Counted from the stretch's first letter, positions 34,801 to 46,560 are shown. The stretch: 64,000 nucleotides of DNA from Cryptomeria japonica (GCF_030272615.1 NC_081415.1:264709925-264773924); one strand, 5' to 3'. Notes: generated by a model not told the origin, from the letters alone. Translations and numbers: made by a program.

Positions 34801-36811
34801 TAATTACAACAGACAACTGTCTATAAATCTCAGCAAGGACAAAGCAATCTGAATAAAAATGAGGAAGTCTGAAAGGTTCTTCTTCGAAACCACCTACCCT
34901 TATATAATAGAAATGAGGGAATTGAACAAAGAAGCTACCATATCTTTTTACCAAGGCCTGGGCATCTTCAGACATTCTTTTTTATTTCATTTTCTTCAAT
35001 TCATAGCACAGGTTCCCCAAGAAAGCATTATGCACTCTCCTAAAATCTTGCAATGCATTATCTCTTTGCAGCATGGGGTAAAAGTCATATACATAAACAT
35101 CCCCTTCAGCAAGTTGTCTAGGAATTCCCATTATTTCTTTGACACATGCAAAACAATATATCAAATAAGAAGACATGAAGAAATTTTGTTTGAACTATTT
35201 TGCCATGCTCAGCTATTCTCTCATAGAGTCAATAATAAGCTCTACCTAGTCAAGGAATTGCTTTCCCTCCAACACCAGTTGTACATAACAGTAAATCCAG
35301 TCATCAAAGCTGTAGGCTTCAGATAAACCTCTAACTTGGTGTAACAACAACATAACATCATGAATATGGGGAAGCATGTGATTTTTGTTGGGGTATTTAG
35401 GTAGCCTAGAGCCACCTCTTTGAGGAACTATCAACCAATGTTTCACTATATTATTCTGGTGTCCACTCTTGTCTGCATTGAACTCGGTGATTGATTGAGC
35501 AGGGGAAAAATTTGAGAACTTGTAATCTGGCAACTTGAAAATAGAAGAAATGACTTCCCTATTAATTACAAGGAGGGTTTTACCCTTGTCTCTCTTGATA
35601 GTTTCAAAAATAGGGTGAGAACGTGCAATGCACTCCCTAACTAATATTGGGCAAGGAATAGCAGGTGGGAAAGCTACTGCCTCTATCAGGCCACTACTTA
35701 GAATTTGTAGACCAAAAGAACCTTCAATACCTTTAAACATTCTTTTCTTCAAGGCTTCCAAATTCTCCCCTTTCAGGTCTGTGTCACTGACAATGGGTTA
35801 TGTGCTGGCAAGACTGAAAATATTTCTGAAAAGATGTAGAGTGTACATCATAATTTATAACCAACAACCCTTCTCTCTCAAAGAAATTTTATTATGAGAG
35901 GGAAAAATAGCTAAAAATCACTGAAGAAGACAGGAATCAAAACTCACTTTCATGGTTGAAACCAATCGAACTACTACCAGTAGAAAAACCTTCAACCAGA
36001 CACTCCTTAGTAATGAAGAACAGGTTTAAAAAATAAATCACTTCATACCTTATAACAAATGAAGTGCCAAAGCTCATTTAGTGCATTAATTTTGGTCATC
36101 AACTCAAATGTGCCAAGCATTGGGATTTGACATCACGCATGTGTATTGAATGCACGATGGCACTCTCAGCGTAACTGCCAATTCCCAAAATGATTACTTG
36201 CCTTCAAAAATTGATAGGTTGACGTCACCCGAGATATGGTTAGATCTTCATCACACTTAGCAATAAATGCACCATCACATCATTTAGTCTATGGGACCCA
36301 CCTGATTTGAACATTCATGAACCATTTGAATCGATTTCATGAGGGTTCAGGTAGTTCAAAGCATATGCTGCGCCAAGGAGATTTTCTGTTAGAAAAGATT
36401 AACTTTATTGATTGCCGCTGGTCCTTTGAACTTCATCGAACAATTTGAACATCACTGAACTGTTTGAACTAGGTTCAAATGGTTCACAGTCTGGAGAAAG
36501 AGTATATGAAACATCATCTACGACCGTGAAATAGGGCTACTGCAAAACACTTAAATGAATGTTAGCCTGAAAATGTCTTGGACACAACTTAGAACCTGTA
36601 GTACCTAAATGAAGACTATGAACTCTTTTCAAGATGGTTTGAGGGGTTCATGAGGTTCAAACAGACCATTGAAACGTAATGCCAAGGATTTAGAAATGAT
36701 TTACAGGCAGATTAGGGATTGAACCAACAATTTTTTAACAAGATAAGGACTCAACTAAAATTTTTGCAAGGTGACTCACTCTTGTTATGAGGGATGAATC
36801 ACAAGGTAACA
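31891..36811 (-). mobile_element. Insertion D: 4.9-kb element with TG...CA ends, 5-bp TSD, no visible LTRs
   Basis: Target duplication GACTA at 31886-31890 and 36812-36816. With one copy kept, the RT of copia B rejoins in frame (G-I-F-I-S-stop-S-K-Y-L). Ends are TGTTAGTGAAC (left) and CAAGGTAACA (right), so five terminal bases are inverted (TGTTA/TAACA), as in LTR elements. However, I find no long direct repeat between the two ends. It contains one long minus-strand ORF (32754-35761), decayed by TAG/TAA stops and one shift. The right 500 bp are rich in TTTGAAC/GTTCAAA words. Type undecided: an LTR element with unrecognisable LTRs, or another element class. Confidence 0.75.
32754..35761 (-). 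pseudogene. Element D unidentified long ORF (about 1000 codons)
   Basis: Segments starting at 35761, 35176, 34975, 34360 and 34123 are all in one frame. After a single shift between 33848 and 33515, the rest (33515, 33299, 32945) is in one frame to 32754. At least six in-frame stops, mostly TAG or TAA where Gln codons (CAG, CAA) are plausible. N-terminal part: 'KKRMFKGIEGSFGLQILSSG', 'CPILVRECIARSHPIFETIK', 'GKTLLVINREVISSIFKLP', then 'SFDDWIYCYVQLVLEGKQFL'. The middle is Ser/Thr/Lys-rich with 'ETASSSTTPKWLTT'. C-terminal part is helical and charged. No gag, knuckle, protease, RT or integrase motif. The layout recalls the second ORF of C and the uncharacterised 'plant transposon protein' ORFs of non-autonomous elements; similarity was judged by eye only. 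Confidence 0.6.
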
Positions 36812-36816
36812 GACTA

Positions 36817-36945
36817 AGATATGAAGATACCTTTATCTAACTGAGTAATTTGCAATTTCATCTCACCAATCATAGACATCTCAAAATCATTCTATATCTT
36901 ATCAGCAAACTTCTTACACAAACTATCATTCCCTCCAAAAATAAT
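36817..36945 (-). pseudogene. Copia B RT middle fragment between insertions D and C
   Basis: Minus strand: 'IFGGNDSLCKKFADKI' then, after a stop, '[20 protein letters not shown]' and G-I-F. This is the RT stretch just after the active site. It is bounded at 36941-36945 by the target duplication of C (ATAAT) and at 36812-36816 by that of D. Confidence 0.8.
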
Positions 36946-38108
36946 TGTTGGCATTTGACTGAACCAGTAAAGATTGTTGTTGGTTTGCAACTGGTATATG
37001 ATTGGTTAGTGAATGTGATGAAGAGATTGAGATTCATTTTTGATGACTAATTTTTGTGTTGTCATTGATGGCAACAATGTTTTTATAGTCATCCAAGTCT
37101 TGGAAGCCAACTGGTACAAAAGATAGTTTTACAGAGAACCGGTAATTAGGATCTCAACCGGTAAACTGAGATAGAGTTGCACTTCAACAACTGGTACATG
37201 AGATTCATGAAGAGTTGGATGATGTGGTTTTATAATGATGATGGAGATAGGTATTTGGAGCTACTTTCTCAACCAAATTAGTAGATTCAATTAGATGAGC
37301 GAGATTTGATTTACATAATAGACAAACTAGTAGAACACTTAATTGGTAGTGATAAACTCACTTAAATTGATAACATGACACAAGTTTTAATTTGTTATGT
37401 TGATGGCCGATATGTGTAAAGTGTGTGATGTAAGTTTGTCTAGATTCATTGAACCTAGGAAATTGTTCCAAGGTTGTAGCCGACTAAATGTAAATGTTTA
37501 TAAAATGTGTGATGAGGTATAAAGTCGGTATGTATGTGTGAAGAGAGATATTCATGAGCATAAATATTATGAATGTGATCATGCGGTGTTTAGGGAAGTT
37601 CTATAATGAAGTGTTGTTGATGCTTTAAGGATCAGAAGTGGGTCTTATCAGACACAAAAGGTGTTACTTGAAGATCTTTTCACTGTTGTTTTCCTAATAG
37701 TTTGCAATAGCAACATCCTTTAACTAGGCAGGTCCTAACATGCCTTAATCTGTAGAACCCCTAATAGGGTAGCTCTGTATCAGAGTCTCAAATCCTCTTG
37801 TGAGGTTGATCCTAATAGGTTATTGCTCGTAACAGGGCATACTTGTAAGACCTTAATCGGTCAAGATTTCTATTTTGCAAATAGTGAATCTTGTGGGTAC
37901 CAAGTCCCACCATGGTTTTTCCCTTTTGGGTTTTCCATGTATAAATATCTTGTGCTATGTGAATTTTTTTTTTATTGGGCATTGGCTTATGTGGTGATAT
38001 TTCTTATATGCTTGATAAGTTTCAAGTTGCTAAAGTTGGTGATTAGATTTATAAATTTTTTTCTTGCATTGATTCACCCCCCCCTCTCAGTGCCTTATAA
38101 GCTCATCA
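36946..38108 (+). repeat. Element C 5' LTR
   Basis: TGTTGGCATTTGAC...CTCATCA. Ends with a C run and CTCTCAGTGCC before the last 20 bases. Carries the inverse hairpin motif 'GTGGTTTTTCCCTTTTGGG' followed by TTTTCCA (37914-37937). A TATAAATA at 37940-37947 follows but lies only about 160 bp from the LTR end, so its promoter role is uncertain. Confidence 0.9.
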
Positions 38109-38110
38109 AT

Positions 38111-38123
38111 TTGTATCAGAGCC
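38111..38123 (+). other. Element C primer-binding site
   Basis: TTGTATCAGAGCC, two bases after the LTR; one mismatch to TGGTATCAGAGCC, the initiator-Met tRNA site. Confidence 0.88.
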
Positions 38124-38170
38124 AACCTTCTTTGAGGCCTAACCACTTCAGAAGGATTCCTAAGGTAGAC

Positions 38171-39393
38171 ATGGGGGACATGAGTTATAGAGAGATGTCT
38201 CTTAAACTTGCTGAAACTGAGGATTCCCTAGAAACTTTGAGAGGCAAGTACAAAAATTTATTTGCTAAAAGGAAAGAGCTTACTGAACAACTGTTGGAAG
38301 TATCTGAAAGCAGCTCTTCTAATGAATCAAACACAGATGAATTGGTTGAGGAAGTGGAGAAACTAAATGGTGAGAAAACTAACTTGAGGAGAGAGCTTGA
38401 AGCCCTTACAATCGGGATGAGTCAAGAACTTGAAGCAAGGAGGGCAGCTGAAGACAAGATCAAAGAGAAAGATCATGAGATCTTTAAGATAACTCAGGAA
38501 AATGACACTCTATATGCACACTAGCATGAGGAGAAAGAAGAAAAAGAAGAAATCAAAGGAGATCTTGATATGGAAATGTCTCTTAGAGAGACTCTTATGA
38601 AGCAGAATGAAGATCTTACTAAAGAGCTTGTAGAAGCTAATGAGAAGCTTGCAAAATTTAATAAGAGGTCTACCATGCTGGATGAACATATCCAATCTCA
38701 GAGGATGAATGGTGATACATCTAGGCTAGGATACAATACATTTGAGAAAGGAGAACCTTCTGGTACTAAGGTCAACATGCATGAAGGCAAATTTCTCCTA
38801 AGACTCAGAAAACCACTGGTAAGAAATCTTATAAACCTGTTTGTTTCAATTGCCATAAGCCAGGACATACTGCTAATGTTTGTAGAAGCAGATTTGATGT
38901 TAATACTCGTTATATACCTATTACTAATCAGAGATATATGCCTAGAAGATTTGAAGGTTATTGTTACACATGCATGATGCATGGGCATAAATCTATTGAA
39001 TGCAGGTATGGAGAAAATAATCCCACTCCTCACATGAATCAGAGATCTGTTGGTGATTGGAGAAGTAATTTCAATGACTGGAGAAGTCCAAATTGGCAAA
39101 GACCCTATGCTAACTGGTCTAGTCCCTATGAGATGTAGAAGAGAATGAATGTGGTATGCACAATCTATAATAAATTTGGTTATTTGGCTATTAACTATAG
39201 AGGAAGGACTGGTAGAGGCAATGCTGGACCTTGGAGAGCTTTTGGTATGGTTTATTATCATTTTCATAAACCAAGACATATGGCAAAGTTCTGCAAAGCT
39301 AAAGTGAACAAACCGGTGAATCAATCAGGTGACTGGAAAGGGAAGATGAAAGTTGATGTGGAGGAGACCAGAGCAGAAATGAATAGAATCTAG
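38171..39393 (+). pseudogene. Element C gag-like ORF: coiled coil plus zinc knuckles
   Basis: ATG at 38171 ('MGDMSYREMSLKLAETEDSL'). About 200 residues are strongly charged heptad-like coiled coil (for example 'LVEEVEKLNGEKTNLRRELE'). TAG at 38522-38524 is likely a former Gln codon; the frame then continues. A frameshift near 38790 is followed by knuckle 1 'CFNCHKPGHTANVC' (about 38840-38882), the degenerate knuckle 'CYTCMMHGHKSIEC' (38962-39003), and after a TAG at 39136 the region 'CTIYNKFGYLAINY' and 'YYHFHKPRHMAKFC'. Trp/Arg/Asn-rich repeats (NDWRSPNWQRPYANW) separate them. Likely an RNA-binding structural protein of the element; dead because of stops and the shift. Confidence 0.75.
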
Positions 39394-39956
39394 AAAAATA
39401 AGGATGGTGAGGTAACTGAAGTAAAATCATCTAAATATCATATTTCTTCACCTAGTGTGGAGAACCCTTCACCGACAAACTAAGTTGTTTATACAGGCTA
39501 GGGGGAACTTAATGTTAGATCTATTTCAGAACCCCCTAAAGGACCATGAGGTATGTGAAATCTACATACTTTGATGTAATATGATGTTATGAAGTGATTA
39601 TGTGATCAAATTGTTGGGTTTGATGTGTTATGTAAACCAGTATAGTGTTATAAGACATTTTAGGGTTTTACCGGTAATGGCATTTAAAGTAGTAGTTAGT
39701 GGGAAAATAAAAGGAACTTTTTGAATTTTATTTGTCAAATTGCATTTGTATGAGCACTTGGAGAGCGAGCACAAAACAAAAAAATTTGTGTTTGCAACAT
39801 GTAACCTGTTTGATAGAGATTCAAAGTAATCTAGTGTTATTTTTGATCGACAATTAGTTTAGAGAGTTTTGTCAATGTTTGGAACTCTAGGGTAGAAGCA
39901 GGAAAATATATTTATCGGGAATCTTATCTACTTCTGAAGTTTGATTTGTTGAAAAT

Positions 39957-42900
39957 GGACACACCACATCTAGTTGATGTTACCGATAGGCCACGACCTG
40001 AATTCAAATGACATCCATTTAAATTCAAAGAAAATGATCCCATCAGAGCCCTATCCGGAGTACCCTATGAAGTATTACATGTTGAAGATGTGAGATCATT
40101 TTACCATTTCAAAGTGGAAGATTTGGGTATGGTTGCTATTTTTTGTCAATATAGAGCACTGTGTGATGAAAATGGTATCTTGAAGGATCAATACAAGAAG
40201 GTTACCGACAAAGGGTTTCATCATGCACTTAATTTCATTGATGACTTTGTTGATGAACATGTTAGATATGTGCTTAGAAGGACACATGATCAGTTTATGT
40301 CACTTGATCGACCACATAAAATCTCTAAGGAAGCTATTCATGCAGTCACCAAACTTTGTACCATCAATGAAGTCCCTTTATTGAGATCCGTTCCAAAGAA
40401 TGATGTAGAAAAGTTGACAGGATCCAAATGGGATGGCAGAGCTAGGACAGTGATCTAGTAGTGAAATATGCTTCAATGGTGATTGGTTATAGAGTATACT
40501 ATTCAAGTAGAATGAATAGTGTACCGGTAGCTGCTATTCATACTACTTACTGGATGATCATAGAAGATGATTTTGATCTATCTGAAGCATTGAGAAGTTA
40601 ATTGATGTTGAGCTTGGAGGCTATTAAGAAGGACAAAAGATTGAGGTTCAAATTCGGTCAACTCATTCTTGGTCTATTCTTTTTTTTTTTCAATTTTTTT
40701 TCCTGGTATTGGTGATATTCAATGGATTGGATGTACACCTGCTTTAATGCAAATGAAGAATAGCATTAGGATGCTAAGTAATGATTTTGATAAGATTGCA
40801 TGGGGATACTTCAAATATTTGCAGAAGAAAATGCATGCAAGAGAAAGGATACTGGCATAGGTAGTTAACTGGTATGAGAATACATTTTGTTTTATGGTGG
40901 ACACAGATACTTGTATGATGGAAGCTATAGAACTACAAACTACTTGGGTAATGCCCATGGGGTGTGAAGTTGATAAAGAAATATTAATTGCATATGCTGG
41001 CCATCTACTTGGACAACTAGTTGATTCAACAATAGAATTTTTTGGCACTTACAAGGAGAAATCCCTTCAAGTGCACTCAGAACTTAACCAATCGGTGATA
41101 GCTAAGAAAGTGAGAAAGGAAGTTGAAGCCTTTTTTGAGCTACCAAGATTCTCAAAGGAACAAATTGCTGAAGCTAGAGAAAAGCATGCTACTCAATAAT
41201 CTGGAACATCTAGTACTCCTACTAGCACCTCCACTGGTATGCAAACTAGAGCTGGAAAAGGGAAAGCTGCAGAAAAGGAGAAATCAATAGCTTTTAAGAA
41301 AGAAAAACCAGCAGTAAAATCTTCAAAGATTCAGTTCCAGAAAAGAGGAAAGGTTGTTGATCCTCCAACTTAATTGGTTATAACTGGTAAAAGAAAGAAG
41401 AAACAAGCTCAAAAACCAACACCGACAGATGCAGAAGATGAAGACACCGAATCTGAGAAAGAGAAGAAAGTCCTAAGGGCTAGTTGCAATAAATATAAGG
41501 TTGTTGGAACCTCCACTGTCAAATCTATGGAGAAACTAGTAAATAAACCTACTACTCTTGATAAACTGTTAAAAAGTATTAAGGAGTATGGTGTTCTTAA
41601 GGGTTTGAATAAACTGTATGATAATCTTGGTGTGAAAGAACAAAGGTTAATAGAAGATGCAGTTGTGTATATGATGAATAAATATAGTAAATCTCTTATT
41701 GAGCTGCAAGGGCAAATATCAAATTCATTATACAAAAAAATTGATGCAAGGTGGCAGGCTGCAATGAAGCAGGATAGATAATTTATTGAGTATACACTCA
41801 AAAGTCTTCAACCGGAAGCCACAAAGGAAGAATTAGATGATATTTTGTTGAATCCAAAATCTTCCTTTAGATCTAAGAAAATACTGACAAGGATGTTAAT
41901 CAGGGAGACTCAAGCAGTCCAGCAACAGACTAAAATTTTGTTGAAGAAGTCTTTGGGTCTAATTCCTACTAAAGAGGAATATGATAAGGATGTTGAACCT
42001 GTAAAGCTTAAGGGTGACGATTTTCCATAAGGTATTAAACTTACTGATTTTAAGCTCGATGACATTGTGTTAGATGACCAATCAGTGAACACACAAATTG
42101 AACCGATGTTTAATCCTGATGATGATAATGGTGATAATGTTGATAATACTGCTGATAATATAGATATGTATGATATAGATGTTTAGATGTCTAAACAACA
42201 TGAGAAGAATCATGAACATGAAGGAAAGAAAGATGGAGAAGAAAAGAAGGAAGAGGAGCCACCGGTAGATAATTAAATTGTAGATACTCAACCACCACCG
42301 GTAATGGAAAGTAATGAAGAAAAGAAAGAAGAAGAGAATAATGAAGAGACTAAAAAGAAAAAGGCAGAAGAGAAAACTGAAAAACAAAGAGGGAACGTAG
42401 GAGAATAAGACAGAAAAGACTAAACCCATAGTGACACCTTTGTCACTGGATTCTAAAAAGAAAGGTGTTGATGAAGAAAATGGTGATGATGCATTAAGCA
42501 TCCAAGGACCCCTTGACATGGATAAATTGAGTTATACTAAGTTGATGGAGATTGCAACTTCCATGCAATCCTGAGCTAAAAAGAAGAGGATGAAAGAACA
42601 ACAGAAGGAGGAAGAGACCATAAGGAGTGCAATAGATATTTTGTCTAGTCTCCTACCAGAGACTGATATAGGCAATTTTTCCACACCTATTGACAAGCTT
42701 GGACAACTTGTTTCTGATGCTAGAGAGTAGATGAAGTCATTAGAGGATCCAACTTATATCAATATGGAAAATAATTACAAGAAGGAGAGGACAGAGCACT
42801 TGATGTCTGAAATTGATAAAGGTAAAGTGTCTCTTACTGTTAATAAGGATTATTTGAAGGAAGCACTGGAAATCGGAGGTAAAATCCTCTCTATTGTTCA

Positions 42901-43320
42901 ACTTTTTTCTTATTTTGTGCTGATTTGAAGAAGAAAAGAGTAGAAGATGAGCATGAACTTGAGGTTGTAAGTGAGTCATTTAAGCCCCTTAATGACTCTT
43001 CTATTCATTTTGGAAGATCAGTTGTAGAACTTCAACACAAGCTGAAAGTATATGAACAGGAATAGGTGAAGAGAGTCAGATCCTTACAGGAACTTCAAAC
43101 ATAGCTTATATCGAAGGTTGGAGTTTTGCAGAGAGCATACAAGGAATGTGAAGTCATTCTTGCTACATCAGAAATGAGCATTGTTGATGTTGTGGAGGAG
43201 CTACCTGGACAAATCAAGACTCGTGTGGAGATCAAAGGCATAATTTTAGAGACATGGCATAATGACTTTAAAAATTTGAAGTCTCATTTTAGTGATGTTT
43301 TTTCCAGAATTCTTGTGTAA
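39957..43320 (+). pseudogene. Element C second ORF, unknown function
   Basis: Probable start 'MDTPHLVDVTDRPRPEFK' at about 39957, followed at once by TGA (a CGA Arg codon is plausible). Segments from 40090 to 42030 are in one frame, interrupted by TAG/TGA stops; then shifts occur. N-terminal half: 'DKGFHHALNFIDDFVDEHVR', 'KISKEAIHAVTKLCTINEVP', 'NDVEKLTGSKWDGRARTVI', a hydrophobic patch at about 40650-40720, then 'MLSNDFDKIAWGYFKYLQKK'. After 41200 it is Lys/Glu/Ser-rich with long acidic and basic runs (42180-42420), then a helical C-terminus ending near 43318 (FSRILV). It is not gag, protease, integrase or RT. It could be a captured host sequence or a family-specific accessory ORF as in LARD elements. 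Element D has an ORF of similar size and flavour. Confidence 0.6.
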
Positions 43321-43562
43321 AGACTTTACGACTCTTATATCTCTATATATGCTCTAATGCAAATTTTGTTATCACATGTATTTATTTCTCATTTGGCATT
43401 GTTGTCAAAGGGGGAGTAAGAGTTGAGTCAAAATTTTATGTGTAATTTTATATTGTATTTTGTTATAGCATGCAATTTCTAAGGGAGAGTATATGTCATG
43501 TAGTCAATTTTGTTTTGCACACTTAGTTGACAATTTGTTTTCCTAAGTGTTGCCATCGGTGC

Positions 43563-43575
43563 CAAAGGGGGAGAT
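43563..43575 (+). other. Element C polypurine tract
   Basis: CAAAGGGGGAGAT immediately before the 3' LTR (which starts with CATTGACATTT, the terminal TG having become CA). A second PPT-like CAAAGGGGGAG lies at 43406-43416. Confidence 0.88.
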
Positions 43576-44734
43576 CATTGACATTTGACTGAACTAGTAA
43601 ATATTGTTGTTGATTTGCAACCAGTATATGATTGGTTAGTGAATGCGATGAAGAGAATGAGATTCATGTTTGATGACTAAGTTTTGTGTTGTCATTGATG
43701 GAAACAATGTTTTTGTAGTCATCTAAGTCTTGGAAGTGAACCAGTAAGGTTTAACTGGTACAAAACACAGTTTTATAGAGAACCGGTAATTAGGATCTCA
43801 ACTGATAAACTGAGATAGAGTTGCACTCCGACAACTGATACAGGAGATTCATGAAGATTTGGATGATGCGATTTTACAATGACGATGGAGACAGGTATTT
43901 GGAGCTATGTTCTCAACCGCATTGGCAGATTCAACTAGATGAGCGAGATTTGATTTACATAACAGAAAAACTAGTAGAACACTTAACCGATAGTGATACA
44001 CTCACTTAAATCGGTAACATGACACAAGTTTTAATTTGTTATGTCGATGGCCAACATATGTAAAGCGTGCGATGTAAGTTTGTCTAGATTCATTGAACCT
44101 AGGAAATTGTTTCAAGGTTGTAGCCGACTAAATGTAAATGTTTATAAAAAGTGTGATGAGGTATAAATTTGGTATGTATGTGTGAAGAGAGATTTTCATG
44201 AGAAAAAATATTGTGAATGTGATCGCGCGGTGTTTAGGGAAGTTCTATAATGAAGTATTGTTAATGCTTTAAGGATCAGAAGTGGATCTTATCAGACACA
44301 AAATGTGTTACTTGAAGTTCTTTTCACTATTGTTTTCCTAACAGTTTGCAATAGCAAAATACCCTAACCGAGTAGGTCCAATAGGCCTTAATCTGTAAAT
44401 CCCCAAATAGGGTAGCTCTATATCAGAGTCTCAAATCCTCTTGTGAGGGTTGATCCTAACAGGGCATAGTTGTAAGACCTTAACCGATCAAGATTTCTAC
44501 TCTGTAGATAGTGAATCTTGTGGGTACCAACTCCCATCGTGGTTTTTCCCTTTTGGGTTTTCCACATATAAATATCTTTTATTATGTGGAAGTTGTTTTA
44601 TTGGGCATTGTCTTATTTGGTGATATATATTATATGCTTGATAAGATTTAAGTTTCTAAAGTTGGTGATCAGATTTATATTGTTTTTGCTTGTATTGATT
44701 CACCCCCCCCTCTTAGTGCCTTTTAAGTTCATCA
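43576..44734 (+). repeat. Element C 3' LTR
   Basis: 1159 bp, closely matches 36946-38108. Its first two bases are CA instead of TG. Carries the hairpin motif at 44540-44562 and a C run at 44703-44710. Followed by target duplication AAAAT. Confidence 0.9.
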
Positions 44735-44739
44735 AAAAT

Positions 44740-45320
44740 GTCATCAACAAAAACTTCAACAATCAAAATGTTGTCATGATCAATCTTGAAAAATAGATTA
44801 CTATCAACAATACCTTTGTTGAATCCAAGCTTCATCAAATACTTATCCAATCTGTCACACCATTCTCTGAGGGCTAGCTTCAATCCACACAAAGATTTCC
44901 TCAACTGACAAACCATATCTCCTTGACCTATCAATTTAAATCCATCTAGTTGCTCAATGTACACTTCTTCTTCTAACTCACCGTTTAGAAATGCTGACTT
45001 GACATCCATTTGATAGACTTTGAAATCCTTGTAAGTAACATAAGCAAGTAATAATCTTATAGCTTCAATTCTTGCCACTAGAGAAAAAGTCTCCTCAAAA
45101 CCAATTCCTTCCATATGTGAATATCCTTTATAAACAAGTCTTGTTTTATTCCTAACAACTTCACCTTCCTTATTCAATTTATTTCAGAAAACCCATTTAG
45201 TTCCAATTACATTCTTGTCCTTAGGTATGCGAACGAGATCTCATGTATTGTTCTTTTCAATTTGATTCAATTCTTCTTCCATAGCTTTTACCCAATGTTC
45301 ATCTTTACATGCTTCACTCA
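44740..45320 (-). pseudogene. Copia B RT N-terminal part, cut after VDD
   Basis: Minus strand, 45177 down: '[20 protein letters not shown]', '[18 protein letters not shown]', '[20 protein letters not shown]', '[18 protein letters not shown]', '[13 protein letters not shown]' with the V-D-D codons at 44740-44748. Insertion C follows within the next codons (its TSD is 44735-44739), so the active site is separated from the rest of RT by about 7.8 kb. Upstream (45180-45320) the linker 'WVF.NKLN' and 'KAMEEELNQIEKNN' is readable with stops. Confidence 0.85.
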
Positions 45321-45399
45321 CATCCTTAGGTTCAATATTTGAAATCAGACAATACTCAACTTAATCTTCTGCAATTCTTCTCCTAGTTCGTACACCTTT

Positions 45400-46560
45400 A
45401 TTTTAATCTCCTATAATATGATTTTCTGAATGATTCAAGCTTAAATACCTGGGAGTCTTAGGATTTTCTTTATTTTTAGACTCTTGTATTTTTTCCTTAG
45501 CACTTGCACTATTTCCTTCTCCTTGAGTCACTAGATTCATCGGAAGAATTTGAACTTGGTTTGAGTTTTGAACTTGCTTTCCTGTATCAAAACTATTATT
45601 CTGATCATCTGAATCATATCCAGAGGATCTAGGATGTGTCTCCATACCTTCATCAACTTTGACATTAGCACTCTCAACTATCTTCCTCAATCTCTTATTA
45701 TAGCATCGGTAGGCCTTGCTTTTAGTATAATAACCAAGAAATATTCCTTCATCACATCTAGCATCAAACTTTCATAAATCTTCATCCCTTTTGATATAGC
45801 ATTTAATTCCAAAAATTATGAAATATTTAATGGTAGGAGTATGACCAAACCATAATTTATAAGGATTCTTATGGATTTCACCTTTGATATGCACCCGATT
45901 AAAAGTGTAAACTGTAGTACTCACAACTTCTCTCCAGTACACATTTGTAACATTTCCTTCAATAATCATTGTTCTAGAAGCTTCTTGAATGGTTATGTTC
46001 TTCCTTTCCACAACTCCATTTTGCTGAGGAGTTCTCAAAGTAGATAATTGTCTCTTTACCCCATTCTCTTCACAAAATGTATTGAAATCGCCGGAAGTGA
46101 ATTCACCACCCCTATCAGATCTTAGACACTTCAACTTCAATCCTATCTCAGTCTCAATCATAGCTTTCAAAATAATGAATTTCTCTAACTCTTTAGACTT
46201 TTCCCTTAATAAAGTAACTCACATCATCCTAGAATAATCATCAATCAACAAATGAAATATCTATCTCCTTGAAAATTTTTGACTCTAGAGGGACCACATA
46301 AATCAATATGCACAAGATCTAACAGTCCATTAGAAAAATGCTTTTTATGTTTGAAAGAAAGTTTAGTTTTCTTACCCATTTAACATTCTTTGCATATGGA
46401 GTTAGTAGGCTTCATCAATTTAGGAAGATCTCTTACTTCCCGAGTATAACTTATCTTAATCATGTTATCAAAATTCACATGACACATCCTTATATGCCAT
46501 AACTAACTTTCATCAATTTGAGAAATTAAACAACTTTTACCAGCAACATTCAAGTGAAAG
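45400..46560 (-). pseudogene. Copia B integrase
   Basis: Minus strand: a decayed HHCC part near 46380-46530, the core block 'IDLCGPSRVK' near 46290 with frame changes, 'GLKLKCLRSDRGGEFTSGDF' (about 46125-46150, second catalytic Asp), 'TPQQNGVVERKN' (about 46000-46030, catalytic Glu), 'YWREVVSTTVYTFNRVHIKG' and 'FGHTPTIKYFIIFGIKCYI'. An Asp/Asn/Ser-rich linker follows at 45403-45690. The integrase would insert element cDNA; at least two shifts make it inactive. Confidence 0.8.

Larger units (their letters stand above)
36946..44734 (+). mobile_element. Element C, non-autonomous LTR retrotransposon
   Basis: Plus-strand 7.8-kb element inside the RT gene of copia B. LTRs 36946-38108 (1163 bp) and 43576-44734 (1159 bp), primer site at 38111-38123, PPT at 43563-43575. 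Target duplication ATAAT (36941-36945) and AAAAT (44735-44739), one mismatch. Two decayed ORFs: a coiled-coil gag-like protein with CCHC knuckles, and a long protein of unknown function. I see no protease, integrase, RT or RNase H. The LTR hairpin, poly-C end and primer site are of copia type, so it probably used copia proteins (inference). Confidence 0.88.

Noticed and set aside
31891-36811. D as a host gene with introns
   Set aside because: The 5-bp duplication and the exact in-frame repair of copia B RT show that it is an insertion; the breaks in the ORF are stops and one shift, not introns with splice sites.
37940-37947. TATAAATA in the C LTR as promoter
   Set aside because: Too close to the LTR 3' end and directly after the hairpin motif; position does not fit a normal U3/R border, so not listed as a promoter.
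38698-39324. 208-codon minus-strand ORF
   Set aside because: Antisense shadow of the gag-like ORF of C, which has coiled-coil and knuckle motifs on the plus strand.
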